Assembly (NCBI GenBank): GCA_947095535.1
Contig: OX352772.1
Coordinates: 272,131,940 to 272,195,939 of the forward strand
Source of the DNA: Poecilobothrus nobilitatus
Lineage: Eukaryota > Arthropoda > Insecta > Diptera > Dolichopodidae
Direction of reading: 5' to 3'
DNA length: 64,000 nt
This document shows positions 22,791 through 33,831 of this stretch, in pieces (the first letter of the stretch is position 1; each line of letters opens with the position of its first letter). The notes beneath the pieces are model-generated. The model was given only the letters and a program-made list of their open reading frames with translations. It ran no database searches and had not been told where the DNA came from. The translations under genes were made by a program, and so were the position numbers.

Positions 22791-23752
22791 CATCCAATCA
22801 TTTTATGCGACAAAGATATCTTCACAAAATGATTAATTGAAAAGGTTCATAAAGAGTGTCTACATGGTGGGTCACAACTGATGATGTCCATATTAAGAAA
22901 ACAATTTTGGATTATTAATGCTCGGAATACGGCTTGTTTTCAAATATATAAATGCATTCCTTGCTTTAAACAAAGGACTGAAACACAAACTAAACTAATG
23001 GGCGAGTTACCAAAAAGACGAGTACAGATAGCCAAACCATTCCTACATTCTGGTTTGGATTATTGTGGCCCATATTGTGGATTATTGTGGTGCTAAACGG
23101 TATAAGTCATATGTAGCCCTTTTCATTTGTATGTCGGTCAAAGGTGTGTCGGTATGTCACACCAGGAATTAGTAACAGATATGTCAACAGAAGGATTTAT
23201 AGCTGCTTATCGAAGATTTTGTTCTCGTCGTGGATTCTGTAGCGATCTATATTATGATTGCGGTACTAATTTTGTAGGCGCGCATAAAATATTAAAAAAT
23301 CAAACACAAAAAAAATCAAATCAAATTTTATAGTAGGAGATATTAAAATGGAAGTTGCTGAATTCATGGAAAATGTCGGAGTTAGTTTTCACTTCAATCC
23401 CCCTGGTTCACCACACTTCGGCGGTCTATGGGAAGCTGGAGTTCGTTCAACTAAACATCACTTAAAAAGAGTGTTAAATAATATCATACTAACATACGAG
23501 GAGTTCACCACGGTATTAACACAAATCGAAGCATGCTTAAATTCAAGACCACTTTGTGAAATGACAAGTGATCCTCAAGATTTATTACCGCTAACCCCAG
23601 CTCATTTCTTAATTCGTGATAGCTCACAAAAAATTCAATCTTCAAAGAACCCATTTCCAAATTATGTGTTCTTCCAATCGGAAATCAACCGCTTGGACCA
23701 AACTGATCATAATTCTCAAAGTCCAACCGATTCTAAATCAAAATCAAACTAA
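22791..23752 (+). pseudogene. BEL/Pao integrase, frameshifted
   Basis: The zinc-binding part contains HKECLHGGSQLMM ... CIPCFKQR (HHCC-like). The catalytic core contains LHSGLDYCGPY (first Asp), then after frame changes YDCGTNFVGA (second Asp), then [14 protein letters not shown] (catalytic Glu) in the 134-codon frame from 23,348. It ends [14 protein letters not shown], where the usual C-terminal DUF5641-like domain is cut short. Breaks at about 22,830, 23,095 and 23,333 make it non-functional. Confidence 0.8.
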
Positions 23753-24308
23753 ATCATCCATATAATCAAACACACATACAATTCAATAGCACACTTATAA
23801 AACTATCAAATTCTTTTTTTTTTTCCTATATAAATTTCAGACACACAATTGTAAAATTGTAACACACTTTAAAAAACAAAAAAGATTAGATTAAATTCGT
23901 AACATTCCATAAATAAAAAATTAATATCATATTAACAATTTCTCGCCAATATGTTACTAGTTATTTGAATGGGCAGTTTCAGATAGTGAGTAAGAGGCAC
24001 TATATCATCTATCTTCGGTGTCAACGATAGTTCCGGTATAGATGTTTTCGTTTCAAAGATGATAACAATTTCAACACAACCTAAAAACGAAATGGCAGAA
24101 TAAGTTTATTTTGTTTATCATATAAAAAGTTGTATATAATTTTAATACAAATTTTAATACAATACAAATTTTGTTATTTTTTTAGTTGAAATAGAAACCT
24201 GAATTGATTTTAGATATTTCTACGTAATATCAATGGGGGGAGGGGGGAATGTTCCGTCTTGAACATCACATGATGAATCCACCTACAATTAAAAATAAAG
24301 AAACACAA
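23753..24308 (+). other. BEL 3' non-coding, polypurine tract and 3' LTR stub
   Basis: Non-coding after integrase. A polypurine tract GGGGGGAGGGGGGAA (24,235-24,249) is followed at once by TGTTCCGTCTTG (24,250), a typical LTR start. Only about 60 bp of LTR survive before the LOA-like LINE begins, so that insertion or an associated deletion removed the rest. Confidence 0.75.
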
Positions 24309-24331
24309 GGTTAGGTTAGGTTAGGTTAAGG
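24309..24331 (-). repeat. LOA-like 3' tail of CCTAA repeats
   Basis: On the minus strand the element ends in tandem CCTAA units (plus strand GGTTA repeated). The unit equals the canonical insect telomere repeat, but position and length mark it as the LINE's 3' terminal repeat. Confidence 0.7.
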
Positions 24332-24406
24332 TGGCTGCCAAAAAGGCAAACTTAGACCGTATTTGGTGCATTGTGATACCACATAGAAGCTCTTCTATCC
24401 CACTCT

Positions 24407-27400
24407 TTAAAACCAATTTGAGCTTTTTGCAAAGCGAAGAATACTCTTCACATTTTTACCTGACAGATCGCTAAGGCTGTCGAAGAGATATTGCCCCAAA
24501 TGGATATTCCTTCTTGCCGACCCCCATAGATAGGATAGAGGTACCCCAAGTCCTGCCCTATCCGGCAGAACTTGTAAGGTTGTACCAATTCTTGCGAGTT
24601 CATCCGCTTTTTCATTTCCCGGAATACCTCGATGACCTGGTACCCAGCAAAGCTGAATGCTAAACTGCCTGGCCATCTCGTTAAGAAGTTTTCGGCAGTT
24701 TATTACAGTCTTCGAGGTTGTGCATGTTGATTGCAGAGATTTTAACGCAGCAGGCTGTCCGACAGAATACGTACTTGCTTCACAGTCAAAACGATTCTAT
24801 TCAGTGGAATCAAGGCTTCTTGAATTACCATATTTTCCGCTTGGAAGACGCTGCAAGGGTCTGGTAATCGGAAATTATGACTGATATTCAGATTATCTGA
24901 GAAGATCCCGCATCCTACACTGCTGTTCATTTTTGAACCATCCGTGTAGAATTGCACTCCTTCGAAGGTCATCACTGTGTTCGAGTTCCAACTCTCACGG
25001 CTTGGTATGCTCGTCACATGAGATTTCCCGAAGAAGTAAGTGGGGCACGTGTAGTCCACCAAGGCGGGAGTGGACTTGAATTGGTTTGTGATATCCGAGT
25101 GACCTTCTCGTGAATTGATCCGCTGGGATGTAGCTTTTAATCTCACAGCTGTGTTTGCGGCTGCAAATTTACTATAATATTCCACAGGCATCAGATTAAG
25201 CATGATGTCCAATGCCGCAGAAGGGGTTGTTATTAAAGAGCCACTAATACATAGTGTGGCAGTTCTTTGGACCCAAGCGATTGCCTTGCGGTTGACCTCT
25301 TTATCGATTGCCTTCCACCATACTAGGACTCCGTACATAAGAATGGGTCTTACTACGGATGTGTATAGCGAGTAAGTCATGTATGGCTGAATAGCTTTTT
25401 TACACGAATAGAGTGCTATTGAGGCCTTTTTTTACTCTTTCTGAGATGTTAGCCTTCCAGCTTAACTTCCTGTCTAGAGTTTGACCCAGAAATTTCGCCG
25501 TTTCGCTAAAGATAAGAGTGCAGCCATTTAACGTAGGCGATTTTATATTAGGAATTTTATATTTCCTTGTAAAGAGGACCAGTTCTGTTTTCTGTGGATT
25601 TACTGACAGCCCACAGTTTGTAGCCCATGATGTGATTTTGTTTAGTGCAAGTTGCAAAACATCCCTGAGACTGTCTGGGAACTTGCCACTGACCACGACA
25701 GCAATATCGTCCGCATAGGCGATTGTTGTGTAGCCCACCTCTTCCAGGATTTTAAGCAGTTTATTTACCACAATATTCCAAAGAAAGGGAGATAGCACCC
25801 CTCCTTGCGGAGTCCCTCTTTTCACAAACCTTTTTGCTGAAGCGTTGCCTAAGTTGGCACTGATGGCCCTGCTATTTAGCATATTAGCTATCAGTGCTCT
25901 TAGCTCCGGTTCAACTCCTAGGCTTATGAGTGCGTCCACAATTGCTACATGATTGACGTTATTAAACGCTCCCTCAATGTCTATAAAAGCTGCAAGAGTG
26001 TACTCTTTGCAATTTAAAGATCTTTCAATCGAGCTTGTCAAAGTGTGAAGTGCAGTATCCACTGACTTCCCTTTACAGTAAGCATGTTGAGAGGCTGACA
26101 ACAGATTTTTATCTAAGTTGCAACGGATATGGATGTCGATCAATCTTTCTAAGGTTTTTAGAGGGAAGGATGAAAGGCTTATAGCCCGAAAGTCCTTTGC
26201 ATGGATGTGACTACTTTTGCCGGCCTTGGATATGAACACTTCTCTGACCTGTATCCATTTATCCGGGATAAGCCCCAAATTACGACAACCACAGAAAATG
26301 CTTTTTAACCAAGCCAGGGTAGTTGTTGCAGTTTGCTGGATCTCAGTGGGTATAATTCCATCCGGTCCGCTTGACTTGAATGGTTTGAAACTATCTATAG
26401 CCCATTGTAGTTTGTCCCCTGTAACCACCACCTCTGAAATAGTATAGAGAGGATTCAGAAGACAAGCCACCTCTGAGCTGTTATTTGAGCACCCAGGAAA
26501 ATGGGTTTTTAAAAGTAATCCCAACGACTCCTCGCTTGTGGTAGCCCAGCTGCCATCCTCTTTTTGAAGAAGACTGGGTGCCATGGGGTTTGTCGATAGA
26601 ATTTTCTTAAGTCTAGATGCCTCGGAGACGTTCTCTATACCTCCACAGAATAGTCTCCAGGTGTCTCTTTTCGCCTTTTTAAGTCCTTTTTTGTACCGAC
26701 TAAGAGCCGATTTATAAGAGCCTTATTAGTACCTCATTTGTTTTTTTGGCATTATTAAAAGCCCTCCTACTATCCTTCCTTAGAGCTTTGATTTCATCAT
26801 TCCACTAAGGTGGTTTAGATTTTCCCCTAGGTTTACTGATGGGACATGAATGCTCTAAAGATTTATTGCAGGCCTTAGTAAAAACGTTTACTAGGCTATT
26901 TAGATCCTGGATATTTTTAGGAATTGCAGGTGTTAAGGAGGGAAGCGCTGACTTTAAGTGCTCCCTATATTTGTTCCAGTCAGTTCTCTTAGGATTTCTA
27001 TAGACTGACTTGGAGGACTTTCGTCCAGACTGAACTCAAGGTATCTGTGATCTGAAAAGGAATACTCATCGGAAACTTCCTGTGAGTTTATTTTAGAATA
27101 AATGAAGTCCGAGTGAAAGTATATGTCTAGGACTTGTTTTCTATTACTAGTAACAAAGGTAGGTTCCCTGCCAATGTTACAGATAAGAAGGTTAGTACTT
27201 AAAATGTAATCAAAAAGTGACTCACCTCTTTCGTTGGTATCTGAACTACCCCAGATGTCATAGTGAGCATTGGCGTCGCAGCTTATGATGACCCCAATAT
27301 TCATCCTTCTAGCATCCGCTATCAACCCTGCCAGATTGGATGGAGGGAGTGAATCCTGCGAGTCGTGAGGAAGATACGCCGCAACAACCCAGAGCCTTAA

Positions 27401-27679
27401 GTTTTTTAGTTTTAGACTCGCCGTGACCAGATCAGCATCACTGTAATTATACATAAAAGTAAAATTTAATGTATTTTTAGCAAGTATGCACGCTCTAGGT
27501 CTGCATACCTCTTTATTATACAACAACGTGTATCCTGGTATCTTGAGTCCGTGAATCTGTTTTTTTGTTACCCATGGCTCTTGGATCAAGATAATATCCG
27601 CACCCGTTTTCCTGAGGCGGGTTTGAAGTGCGGCGGAAGCCGCTTTGGAGTGATGGAGATTAATTTGGAGTATCTTCAT
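24407..27679 (-). pseudogene. LOA-like ORF2: endonuclease, reverse transcriptase, RNase H
   Basis: The ATG at 27,679 (MKILQINLHHSK) opens the endonuclease: LIQEPWV glutamate, ISCDANAHYDIWGS and SFSDHRYLEFSL. Frame is lost near 26,970, and a stop precedes WNDEIKALRK in the linker. RT is intact from 26,584 to 25,400: FKPFKSSGPDGI, CKGKSVDTALH, AAFIDIEGAFNNV, RGTPQGGVLSP and the YADD catalytic box. After a frameshift near 25,400 come RT thumb sequence (TSVVRPILMYG) and RNase H: TDGS Asp, AENMVIQEA Glu and ILSDS Asp. A last frameshift near 24,700 leads to the final RNase H block PGHRGIPGNEKADELAR, ending at 24,407. The enzyme would nick target DNA and prime cDNA from it; at least four breaks prevent this. 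Confidence 0.85.
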
Positions 27680-28948
27680 TACCTGAGCCATCCTTAATCT
27701 CCACCACCGTTGCGTTAGCTTCATCTTCGAAGTCCATTGAGAAGCATTTGGCATCATCAAAGCTGTCGGAATCAGATCTAGTAGATCTTCTTCATCATCA
27801 GCCTTGATGACATCATTCACTCTCTTTGGAGCCGAGGAGGATGCTCCGTCAACGACATCGGATCGGTCAGAGTCTGCCTCTTGGGCTTGACTTGAGCCTT
27901 CACCGATGCTCCTTGAGGCCTCCACCTCATCCTTTTTGTACACCTTCAGTGTAACCGCTGTGAAGCCGTAATTTATGACCCCTTTGGCTTTCGCTAGGGG
28001 TTGTAAGGAGTCCTTATTGACAATGACTAACGCCTGTCGGGATTCTTCTACTACTTTCCCTAGTTTGGAAATCTTCCAATTGTGAGTTGGAAGTTGGGGA
28101 TTTGACACTTTCATCATTTTGATGATCGTGTCTGCATCGGCAGGTTCTCTCGGCAGCCATACTTAGCTCTTGGCCTGCTAGGGATTTCCTCCCTGCTTAC
28201 GCCTTTGAGCTTGGCCCCCGGCCACAGATTTCCCACCTTACCAATCGCCTGCTTGTAAAGATCTGCCGATCTCTGATCAGCACAAGCACTCAATGGACGT
28301 GGCCCTGATGCCAGCAAGCGTCTTTACAGGAGGGTGGTGGTCCTGGATTTTCTTCCAGTACCTGGAAGAAAGTTGTGTTTAAAGCAACAACAACTTTCTT
28401 CCAGTTACTGGGAGAAATACCCCCATCCTCTAACCCGTCATCAATCATTGCCAGAATTAAACTATCCTTTGCAATTTCATTGAAAGGCTTGGTTACCTGG
28501 TTGCTCCCTAGCAACCCAGCCATTTTGGAACTACCCTGTAGCTTATCTTGTGACCTCTGTCTCTTGGACATAAGGCCCTTCGATGAACCTAAGATTTGTC
28601 CTTCTTGGGGCTTCACTTGGCCTACTACTGTTTTGGCCCAGGCTAAGGAGTTCTTTTGTGCCTCCGATAACTGACCAATATTGAGGGAGCTTAACCTCTC
28701 AATAATTTTATAGGCCGACCGTTTATCAAAGAAGGCTTGTTTCGACGGGCGCACTTTGCGACAGTCTTTGGTTGTTCGCGACTTTCCTTAGCACTGCTAG
28801 TGCCCGGTTTGGTCGCTTTACTTGCCGATTTTTGGGAAGTGCAGGCTAACTCTTTTTTCGAATCTTTTTTTTTAATTAATTGTTCCATATTTGAACCCAC
28901 GAGTACGAAGAAAAGGAAGGTCCACCCTATGCAGAGATTCGTATACAT
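27660..28948 (-). pseudogene. LOA-like ORF1, frameshifted
   Basis: It begins near 28,890 (MEQLIKKKDSKKEL, Lys/Ser-rich). Frame changes occur at about 28,750 and 28,310. The middle has NEIAKDSLILAMIDDG. The conserved part (about 28,300-27,960) reads ADQRSADLYKQAIGK, then after a shift SNPQLPTHNWKISK and VIVNKDSLQPL, a DUF4780-like fold seen in LOA/Bilbo ORF1 proteins. A further shift near 27,780 separates this from the natural acidic C-terminus (MDFEDEANATVVEIKDG), whose TAA lies at 27,662-27,660, 20 nt inside ORF2. It is presumed to bind LINE RNA. Confidence 0.7.
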
Positions 28949-29140
28949 AGGGTAAGGCTAATTAATTCGGAGGCTCGCCAGGTACTCCGAATACTCCGTT
29001 CGCGACTGTGCTATTTTTAAGACTGGGCCCCCAGCCAGGCTGATAATCGGCACGGGTCGTATAACACCTTGAATCCGGCCCAGGTTTACCTCAATCCGAT
29101 GGTTCCGGTAAAAACCGAGGTGTCAGTAATACGATACATA
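28949..29140 (-). other. LOA-like 5' UTR
   Basis: GC-rich non-coding stretch (GGGCCCCCAGCC region at about 29,027) upstream of ORF1 on the minus strand. The right-hand boundary at about 29,140 is set by the sharp return to AT-rich gypsy sequence and is approximate. Confidence 0.55.
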
Positions 29141-29270
29141 AAGACAGACTCATAAAATATTGAATTTTGAATACACAATACCAAACAATGTGTTTCATTT
29201 AGTGAAGTTAGAAAAATCTGACTCTGATACCAATACTGATTCTGAAAGTGAGAAATCAATAAAAAAAGCA

Positions 29271-30152
29271 ATGGCCCTCTCATCAGTTGAGTTTTTAAAA
29301 TTAGCGTCGTGCACCATAAACAAAAATTATAATGGTGACCCGCTTAGTTTACAATCATTTATAGATTCTGTAAAATTGTTAGAAGAATTGGCAACAACAA
29401 CACCTCTGAAAGTACTCCTAAAATCTATTATATTGTCAAAACTAGAAGGCAAAGCACGAGAGTTAATCACCGACGAAGAAAACTCAGACAAAATAATAGA
29501 AACTCTTAGACAAAAAATTAAAACAGATAATTCAAAAATCATAGAGGGTAGGATGCAAGCGCTAAAAGCCGATAGAGTCGCAATACAAGATTTTGCAAAA
29601 CAGGCTGAAGATTTAGCGGAAATGTTTCGAAGATCCTTAGTAATGGAAGGGATAAGTAACGCTAAGGCAGTCGAACTATCAGTTGAAAAAACAATTGATA
29701 TGTGTAGAGCCTCAGCAAGGTCTGACTTGGTAAAATCAGTGTTAGCATCTTCAAAATTTGAAGATCCTAAAGAAGTCGTTGCTAAATTTATAGTAGAAAC
29801 TAATACAGAAAACAAAGAAAAACAGGTTCTATCATTTAATTCAAGACCGTTAAATCGTAATTTTAGAAATGAAAATTTTAGTAATAATTTTAATTATAGA
29901 CCTAGTAATAATAATAATTATAACAATTCTAATAAAAATAAATATAGAAGTAATAATAACTTTAATAAAAATAGAAATAGCAATTTCCGTAACAATAAAT
30001 TTAATAACAATTTTAATAATAACCAACAATCTAACAACCAAAAAAATAGAAATAATAACAATAAAACAATAATAGAAACTATGGTAGTGTTAGGTATATG
30101 GAAAACACTACAGCCCCTCAATGGCATGGGCAGAGGGGGGCAGAAGTACTAG
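29271..30152 (+). CDS. gag: Gag of an mdg1/412-like gypsy element
   Basis: The frame is open from 29,160, but the first in-frame ATG is 29,271 (MALSSVEFLKLASC), a natural gag start. The 293 residues comprise an alpha-helical capsid-like region (about 1-190: LQSFIDSVKLLEEL, LEGKARELI, IQDFAKQAEDLAEMFRRSL) and a long Asn/Arg-rich tail. No CCHC knuckle is visible. Just before the stop the third frame reads YMENTTAPQ, a segment that looks like gag/pol-boundary coding, so a small frameshift mutation may have altered the gag end. It overlaps pol by 32 nt. The element's 5' LTR and leader are missing, replaced by the LOA-like LINE at about 29,140. Confidence 0.8.
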   Translation: MALSSVEFLKLASCTINKNYNGDPLSLQSFIDSVKLLEELATTTPLKVLLKSIILSKLEGKARELITDEENSDKIIETLRQKIKTDNSKIIEGRMQALKADRVAIQDFAKQAEDLAEMFRRSLVMEGISNAKAVELSVEKTIDMCRASARSDLVKSVLASSKFEDPKEVVAKFIVETNTENKEKQVLSFNSRPLNRNFRNENFSNNFNYRPSNNNNYNNSNKNKYRSNNNFNKNRNSNFRNNKFNNNFNNNQQSNNQKNRNNNNKTIIETMVVLGIWKTLQPLNGMGRGGQKY

Positions 30153-33100
30153 AATTAGAAGAGTAAATGGCTCAATTAAAAATATCTATACGTTAAATCT
30201 TAATTTGTCAGACTACATTTCAATATTCACTAAATTAAATAAAGCAAAATTAAATTTTCTAATAGACACTCAGGCAGACATTTCGTTAATAAAAATCCCA
30301 TCTATTAACAACAATTTTAATCTAAATAAAAATAATAAAATAAAAATAAAAGGAATAACTCATTCATATATTGAATCGTTGGGTGCGGTATATACAAAAG
30401 TTTACGTACAAAATTTCGAACTATCATGCGAACTACACGTTGTACCAGACAATTTCGATATACCATCAGATGGAATACTCGGTAAAGACTTTATAAAATT
30501 TTATAAATGCAATATTGACTATGAAAATATGTCTATAACAATGAAAACAAATTGTAATATATTACAAATTCCAATTTTGAGCGGCCCTAATACACAAACA
30601 ATAGTATTACCGGCACGTTCAGAGGTTGTAAGGAAATTCTACTTACCCTCAGAAGAAGAATGTCTAATCTTAGACCAGGAAATTTCAGAAGGAGTATTCA
30701 TACCTAGAACAATAGTGGCCTCTAAGAACCCTTTTGTGCGAGTTATGAATACAAATTCAGAAAATAAAATAATATCATCTTATACCAAACTAAAAACCTT
30801 ACCGTTGTCTGATTTTGAAATAATAAATTTAAAACAAAATTTCAATAAAAATAATATGAGAATAAAAGAATTAAATGATATTATTGCAAAAAATTCGAAT
30901 AAAGTATACTTACCCAAATTGCTTAAATTATGTGATGAGTATTCCAATATTTTTCAATTAGAAACAGACCCTATGTCTGTTAACAATTTTTATAAACAAA
31001 AACTAAGGATTATGGATGATAATCCAGTATACATTAAAAACTACAGGCAAGCTCATACGCAAACGGACGAAATAAATAAACAAGTTAATAAATTACTCAA
31101 AAATAAATTGATTGAACCTAGTCAATCTAACTATAACAGCCCCATTATATTAGTACCGAAAAAAGGGAATAAAAATAAATGGAGAATGTGTATTGACTAT
31201 AGGATGGTTAATAAAAAACTAATAGCTGATAAATTTCCTTTACCAAGAATAGAAGATATTCTTGATAATTTAGGTAGAACTAAATTCTTCTCAACATTGG
31301 ATTTATACTCTGGTTTTCATCAAGTACCATTAGATGAACAATCTAGAGACATAACTTCTTTTAGCACGCAATCCGGTAGCTATAGATGGAAAGTTCTTCC
31401 ATTCGGACTTAACGTCTCACCGAATTCATTTTCAAGAATGATGTCACTCGCTTTCGCAGGTGCAACACCCTTACAATGTTTTCTTTATATGGATGATATA
31501 ATAGTAACAGGGTGTTCAGAGAATCATCATTTAAAGAATTTGAAATCTGTTTTCGGAATATGTCAACAATATAATTTAAAACTAAATCCGGAAAAGTGTA
31601 AATTTTTCAAATCAGAAGTTACATATTTAGGTCATAAATGTACGGATCAAGGTATATTTCCAGATGACACTAAATATGACGTTATAACCAAATATCCAAC
31701 ACCTAAAGATAAAGACGAAACTAGACGTTTCGTAGCCTTCGCAAATTATTATCGGAAATTTATTCCAAATTTCGCTGGCATAGCTAAACCACTGAATGCT
31801 TTAACTAGGAAAAAAGGAACCTTTATTTGGAATGAAGATTGTCAAAAGGCTTTTCAAAAGTTAAAAAATTCATTATTAAAACCACCTATTTTACATTATC
31901 CAGATTTTTCAAAAGAGTTTACCTTAGTAGTAGATGCATCAAAAGATGCCGTAGGAGCTGCGTTAACTCAAAACTATAATGGCACGGATTTACCAATTTC
32001 ATTCGCCTCAAAATCTTTTACAAAAGGGGAATCCAATAAGTCCACGATCGAAAAAGAGTTAGCAGCAATCCATTTTGCAATTACACACTACAGACCATAT
32101 ATTTACGGTACACATTTCACAGTAAAAAGTGATCATAAACCACTAACTTATTTGTTTTCATTAAAAAACCCATCATCCAAACTAACACGAATGAGATTAG
32201 ACTTAGAAGAATATAACTTTACAGTAGAGTATATTAAAGGAAAACTAAATGTAGTAGCTGACGCGTTATCACGCATAAATATAAAAGATTTACGATTTAC
32301 CCATGAAAATAAGGAAATGGCTCAAATAATGAGAGTACAAACAAGATCGTCCAGCAACAATAATGAGAATAGTAATGAAAATAAAAATGATAATAACTAT
32401 AGTAAAGATAGAATACAATCTTCTAAGGAAGACTGTACTAAAAATAGGGATATTAAAATATATGAAGCACTCAAGAATTGGAAAATTCCAAAAATAAAAT
32501 TAATGAATTATAAAAAGGAAATCCTAGGTAAAATATTTAAAAACCGAAAATGCGCAATTAGTTTTGAGATAGGTAAATTTACAACTAAAAAGAAAATAAC
32601 ATTAGAGTTATTTTTCTACGGATTAGAAGAAAAAACTAATAATTTAAATATAAACGAAATAGAAATTGATAATAATGATATCATATTTACTCAGCATACC
32701 ATAAAGGAATTTAAAGAAATAGGTAATAGAGTATTAAACAAATTAAAAATCGCGATAATAAATACACCAAAAACAGTTGAAAAGACATTAGATAAAAATG
32801 AAATATTAAATCGATATCACAACGATCCTATATTTGGAGGACACGTTGGACAGAAAAGACTATATGCCAAGTTAAGAACAAAATATTATTGGAAAAATAT
32901 GGCAAAAGACATAGCAAAATTTATACGAAATTGTAGAAAATGTCAACTAAACAAGACAAAAATGAAACATAAAGAACCTTTACAATTAACAGAGACCCCA
33001 CAAAAATCGTTTGACGTAGTAATAATTGATACAATTGGACCGTTACCAAGGACAATAAATAACAATCAATATGCAGTAACAATTATTTGTGACCTGACTA

Positions 33101-33831
33101 AATTTTTAATAACAGTACCAATTCCCAACAAAGACGCTAAAACAGTTGCAAAAGCCATAGTTGAGAACTGTGTTCTGATATTCGGACCTATGAAAAACAT
33201 TTTAACAGATAGAGGAACCGAATATAAGAATCAAATAATGAGAGAAGTTCTTTCGTTGTTAAATATTGAACATAAGTGTTCTACAGCGTACCACCATGAA
33301 ACTTTAGGAACTGTAGAAAGAAATCACAGAGTTCTTAACGAATACTTACGTTCATACATAAACGAAAATAAAGACAATTGGGACAGTTACTTACCATACT
33401 TTACTTATTGTCATAACTCAACACCAAATGCGAGCTTTCAAGAAAAATACACTCCATTTGAATTGGTTTTTGGTAAAACACCATTAATACCAGAATTTAT
33501 TCTTAACAGCAAAATTGAACCAATTTACAACTTTGACGATTACAGTAAGGAACTTAAATACAATCTACAAGTCATGAACAAGAACGCACAATACTTACTA
33601 CAAAAAGCTAAATTAAACAACAAAAGATTATACGACCAAAACGTGAAAGGGTACGATTTTAAAGTAAATGACGAGGTTTTACTAAGAAAGGAAAATGCTC
33701 ATAAATTGGATGCCTTATATAAGGGCCCATATGTAATAAAAAGTATAGAAGGTTCTAATATAAAAATTATAAATTCAAATAATAGAGAAGAAAATGTACA
33801 TAAAAATAGATTAGTAAAATATAAACATTGA
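30121..33831 (+). CDS. pol: Intact Pol of an mdg1/412-like gypsy element
   Basis: A 1236-codon uninterrupted polyprotein. The protease segment is LIDTQADISL (residues 48-57), with Gln where D-T/S-G-A proteases have Gly. RT has PLPRIEDILDNLG, LDLYSGFHQV and the YMDD box at 456-459. RNase H has VVDASKDAVGAAL at about 604 and SDHKPLTYL. Integrase has a HHCC finger (RYHNDPIFGGHVG ... CRKCQLNK, about 898-945) and a DDE triad: IIDTIG (about 969), TDRGTEY (about 1030) and GTVERNH (about 1065). The C-terminus ends NRLVKYKH. The domain order (PR-RT-RH-IN, no env) and sequence feel are mdg1/412-like. The pol phase is +1 relative to gag. It is the best-preserved coding unit in the window. Confidence 0.9.
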   Translation: MAWAEGGRSTRIRRVNGSIKNIYTLNLNLSDYISIFTKLNKAKLNFLIDTQADISLIKIPSINNNFNLNKNNKIKIKGITHSYIESLGAVYTKVYVQNFELSCELHVVPDNFDIPSDGILGKDFIKFYKCNIDYENMSITMKTNCNILQIPILSGPNTQTIVLPARSEVVRKFYLPSEEECLILDQEISEGVFIPRTIVASKNPFVRVMNTNSENKIISSYTKLKTLPLSDFEIINLKQNFNKNNMRIKELNDIIAKNSNKVYLPKLLKLCDEYSNIFQLETDPMSVNNFYKQKLRIMDDNPVYIKNYRQAHTQTDEINKQVNKLLKNKLIEPSQSNYNSPIILVPKKGNKNKWRMCIDYRMVNKKLIADKFPLPRIEDILDNLGRTKFFSTLDLYSGFHQVPLDEQSRDITSFSTQSGSYRWKVLPFGLNVSPNSFSRMMSLAFAGATPLQCFLYMDDIIVTGCSENHHLKNLKSVFGICQQYNLKLNPEKCKFFKSEVTYLGHKCTDQGIFPDDTKYDVITKYPTPKDKDETRRFVAFANYYRKFIPNFAGIAKPLNALTRKKGTFIWNEDCQKAFQKLKNSLLKPPILHYPDFSKEFTLVVDASKDAVGAALTQNYNGTDLPISFASKSFTKGESNKSTIEKELAAIHFAITHYRPYIYGTHFTVKSDHKPLTYLFSLKNPSSKLTRMRLDLEEYNFTVEYIKGKLNVVADALSRINIKDLRFTHENKEMAQIMRVQTRSSSNNNENSNENKNDNNYSKDRIQSSKEDCTKNRDIKIYEALKNWKIPKIKLMNYKKEILGKIFKNRKCAISFEIGKFTTKKKITLELFFYGLEEKTNNLNINEIEIDNNDIIFTQHTIKEFKEIGNRVLNKLKIAIINTPKTVEKTLDKNEILNRYHNDPIFGGHVGQKRLYAKLRTKYYWKNMAKDIAKFIRNCRKCQLNKTKMKHKEPLQLTETPQKSFDVVIIDTIGPLPRTINNNQYAVTIICDLTKFLITVPIPNKDAKTVAKAIVENCVLIFGPMKNILTDRGTEYKNQIMREVLSLLNIEHKCSTAYHHETLGTVERNHRVLNEYLRSYINENKDNWDSYLPYFTYCHNSTPNASFQEKYTPFELVFGKTPLIPEFILNSKIEPIYNFDDYSKELKYNLQVMNKNAQYLLQKAKLNNKRLYDQNVKGYDFKVNDEVLLRKENAHKLDALYKGPYVIKSIEGSNIKIINSNNREENVHKNRLVKYKH

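Larger units (their letters stand above)
24309..29140 (-). mobile_element. LOA-like non-LTR retrotransposon
   Basis: A near-full-length minus-strand LINE: 5' UTR at right (28,950-29,140), ORF1, overlapping ORF2 (endonuclease, RT, RNase H), short 3' UTR and a repeated tail at left. It is clearly richer in G+C than everything around it, marking it as a foreign block. ORF order, an RNase H after RT and a DUF4780-type ORF1 segment suit the LOA/Bilbo group. Multiple frameshifts make it inactive. Confidence 0.8.

Noticed and set aside
24309..24331. Interstitial telomere repeat
   Set aside because: Only about four units, and exactly at the 3' end of a LINE. Better explained as the LINE tail.
29850..30127. 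Ile/Leu-rich ORFs opposite the 412-like gag tail
   Set aside because: Same artefact: AAT/AAC codon runs read in other frames.
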